DNA of 64,000 bases, from the NCBI GenBank assembly GCA_964632505.1, contig CAZWCE010000007.1, forward strand, positions 62,001 to 126,000, given 5' to 3'. Position numbers and translations under genes: made by a program. The notes beneath the pieces are model-generated. The model was not told the DNA's origin, ran no database searches, and was given only the letters and a program-made list of their open reading frames with translations. Shown piece after piece: positions 62,598 through 64,000 of the stretch. The stretch is from CAZWCE01 sp964632505. GTDB lineage: Bacteria; Planctomycetota; Planctomycetia; Pirellulales; Thermoguttaceae. The stretch's first letter is position 1. The number at the start of each line of letters is the position of its first letter.

Positions 62598-64000
62598 TCA
62601 TTCGAACGGCCGGGACGGTCTCTCTTCTTTTTCATCGTATTGCGTGGGGGTGCTTCGCAAGAGCCGATCGGTCACCTTTTTGAGAAAATTTCTGTAGAGC
62701 TGGTTTTCCCGGTCCATGCGAACGCATCGCCGCACCTGCTCCCGGCAGAGTTCCCACTCCTGTTCGTCGAAGAGCACCAGGGCGTATTCATAGCACCACT
62801 TCTCGTTCTGGGGTTGAAAGTTCAGCGCTTCTTCAAAGTAGAGCATCGCGGCTTTCCGGTTGTCCCGCATGGCGGCCACACGGGCCAGGTAATACCATTT
62901 TTTGCCGCCGTTGATCATTTCCTGCAACGGCGGTTCGGGAGATTCCGTCAAGAGCAGCTCCTCCAGGCGGTCGAACATCGCCTCACCTAGCTCTGGGGAG
63001 GGGTCGAACCACGCCTTCTCGAGCAACCCGAACAAGAGCACCGGGTTCCTAGGAAACACCTTCCGCAATACATCCGTCGGATCGCTTCCCTGGTCCACCA
63101 ATTGCTTCACGACCTGGACGATCTCGTGAAGGTGCTCGGGAGACAGCGTCAGTGACCGCTTCCAGAATCCCAATGCCTTGTCGGTGTTCCCGGCCTGATA
63201 TTCCAAGGTTCCGCAATCGTAGAGCACGTTCGGGTCATTCGGGGCCACCCGCTGCGCCCGTTGGATGCATCGTGCTTCGAGCGAATCCATTTCGAAATGC
63301 TGATCAAAATACGGTCGCAGCATCGCCAGCGCCAAGTGGACTTCCGGGTGAAGAGGATTCGCGCGACGCGAAAGAACCAGATGCACCAGCCCCGGTTCGA
63401 TCGTCGCCTTCACGATCGGATCCTCCCGGAAACGTTCCACGCCTTCTTCGAACTCATTGCGGTGCAACCAATGCAATACGCCGTGGATCTGGGCCGGAGC
63501 GGTTTTTCCCCATGCCACCGGATCCGAAGGCGAATATCCCTGGGCAAGGTACTGCTCCCAGAGTTCCAATCGGTAGAGATGGAACCACAGCGTGGCGAGT
63601 CGCCATTGGCCCTGGGAGTGTTCCGGATTCTCCTTCAGCGCCTTCTGGAGTTCCTGAATCTTCTCCCGGAGCGTCTCCCGATCGATCGCCTCGGGCGTGG
63701 GAGCGATGAGCGTCCCTTTCATCGCCTCGGCGACCTGAGCCTCCTTGTGGAACTGCTTCGCCGACCAGAGCCCGAGCATGATCATCGAGAACAGCAGCAA
63801 CAGCCCGAAAAGTTTTTCCACGGAAAAGCCGAGCCAGAGACTCCTCCAACGCCACAATTCATGATGCTGGATCGCCGAGCGGCTGATCGCCCCGAAAAGC
63901 GTCGCCAGCAACAGGGCATTGGCCGGTAAAGAAAGGCTCGAACCGGTCCCGGCAATCATGGCTTGGCTGGAAAAGATGAAAAAGCCGCCGATTCCTAGGG
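62598..64000 (-). CDS. O-antigen ligase/Wzy-like membrane protein with TPR tail, 5' end outside window
   Basis: The gene is cut by the right edge: the reading frame continues upstream of the first ATG (63959) to base 64000 with a hydrophobic sequence (LGIGGFFIFSSQA). The membrane part holds SSLSLPANALLLATLFGAI, which resembles the conserved IPANALLFA segment of O-antigen ligase/Wzy-C proteins, and a last span (about residues 48-66 of the visible part, LFGLLLLFSMIMLGLW). The remaining 380 residues are TPR-like helices ending in a charged tail (EKEERPSRPFE). Ligase or polymerase function in a surface polysaccharide is probable. The Wza-like export gene 13 kb away may act in the same pathway. 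Confidence 0.65.
   Translation of the reverse strand, partial: LGIGGFFIFSSQAMIAGTGSSLSLPANALLLATLFGAISRSAIQHHELWRWRSLWLGFSVEKLFGLLLLFSMIMLGLWSAKQFHKEAQVAEAMKGTLIAPTPEAIDRETLREKIQELQKALKENPEHSQGQWRLATLWFHLYRLELWEQYLAQGYSPSDPVAWGKTAPAQIHGVLHWLHRNEFEEGVERFREDPIVKATIEPGLVHLVLSRRANPLHPEVHLALAMLRPYFDQHFEMDSLEARCIQRAQRVAPNDPNVLYDCGTLEYQAGNTDKALGFWKRSLTLSPEHLHEIVQVVKQLVDQGSDPTDVLRKVFPRNPVLLFGLLEKAWFDPSPELGEAMFDRLEELLLTESPEPPLQEMINGGKKWYYLARVAAMRDNRKAAMLYFEEALNFQPQNEKWCYEYALVLFDEQEWELCREQVRRCVRMDRENQLYRNFLKKVTDRLLRSTPTQYDEKEERPSRPFE

Noticed and set aside
1..64000. Mobile elements, CRISPR arrays, rRNA and tRNA genes
   Set aside because: No transposase, integrase or phage protein is encoded; no regularly spaced repeats or tRNA cloverleaf were seen. 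Very small or degenerate tRNA genes could still be missed by eye.

Overview
The window is a 64-kb piece of a GC-rich bacterial chromosome, most likely from the phylum Planctomycetota. Indicators are a DUF1080 lectin/hydrolase-like protein next to a secreted sulfatase, a planctomycete-type Ser/Thr kinase with one membrane span and a TPR-like tail, a 2138-residue alpha-2-macroglobulin, a squalene-oxidase-repeat membrane protein, a LemA/GIDE fusion, and a GroEL whose C-terminus lacks the GGM tail. The genus cannot be fixed from the sequence alone. I find 41 genes, 40 complete and one cut by the right edge. I find no rRNA, tRNA, CRISPR array, transposase or integrase.

Layout. 0-9.4 kb: FAD-dependent glycerol-3-phosphate dehydrogenase, then leftward genes for a squalene-repeat protein, LemA/GIDE, an aldo/keto reductase, a stand-alone CoaB and the two subunits of an NfnAB/SudAB-type flavin transhydrogenase. 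9.8-19.5 kb: a secreted sugar-isomerase-like TIM barrel, a ModE-type HTH protein, a Ser/Thr kinase, a PilZ-like protein, a Ski2-like helicase, a tandem metallo-beta-lactamase protein and a membrane protein. 19.7-23.1 kb: metK diverges from queA and a Nudix gene, so SAM synthesis faces a SAM-consuming tRNA enzyme. 23.1-28.8 kb: sulfatase, DUF1080 protein and an ABC exporter. 29.2-35.6 kb: the alpha-2-macroglobulin. 35.7-45 kb: rarA, TPR protein, HEAT-like secreted protein, and a yhaN/yhaO (SbcC/SbcD-like) pair. 45.5-49.1 kb: groES-groEL, hisE, miaA. 49.1-52.4 kb: Wza-like export protein and a convergent lipoprotein, bracketed by two copies of an unusual intergenic repeat. 52.4-61.8 kb: beta-CASP nuclease, HD hydrolase, zinc-ribbon membrane protein, dynamin-like GTPase, metallophosphoesterase and a PcrA/UvrD helicase. 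61.8-64 kb: a possible small RNA, a 63-residue membrane peptide and the 3' part of an O-antigen ligase/TPR gene.

Shared themes are envelope and polysaccharide work (export protein, ligase-like protein, sulfatase, DUF1080, alpha-2-macroglobulin, ABC exporter), DNA maintenance (RarA, YhaNO, PcrA, Ski2-like helicase) and core metabolism. Well-formed sigma70-like promoters and intrinsic hairpin terminators mark several transcription-unit borders. The most unusual non-coding signal is the repeat at 49241, 52154 and (partial) 62221, always close to polysaccharide-related or envelope genes. The most unusual protein is the alpha-2-macroglobulin, with an intact thioester motif, a Gly/Met-rich bait-like stretch and a tryptophan-packed insertion. 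All functions are read from motifs and remembered family features; no database search was run.
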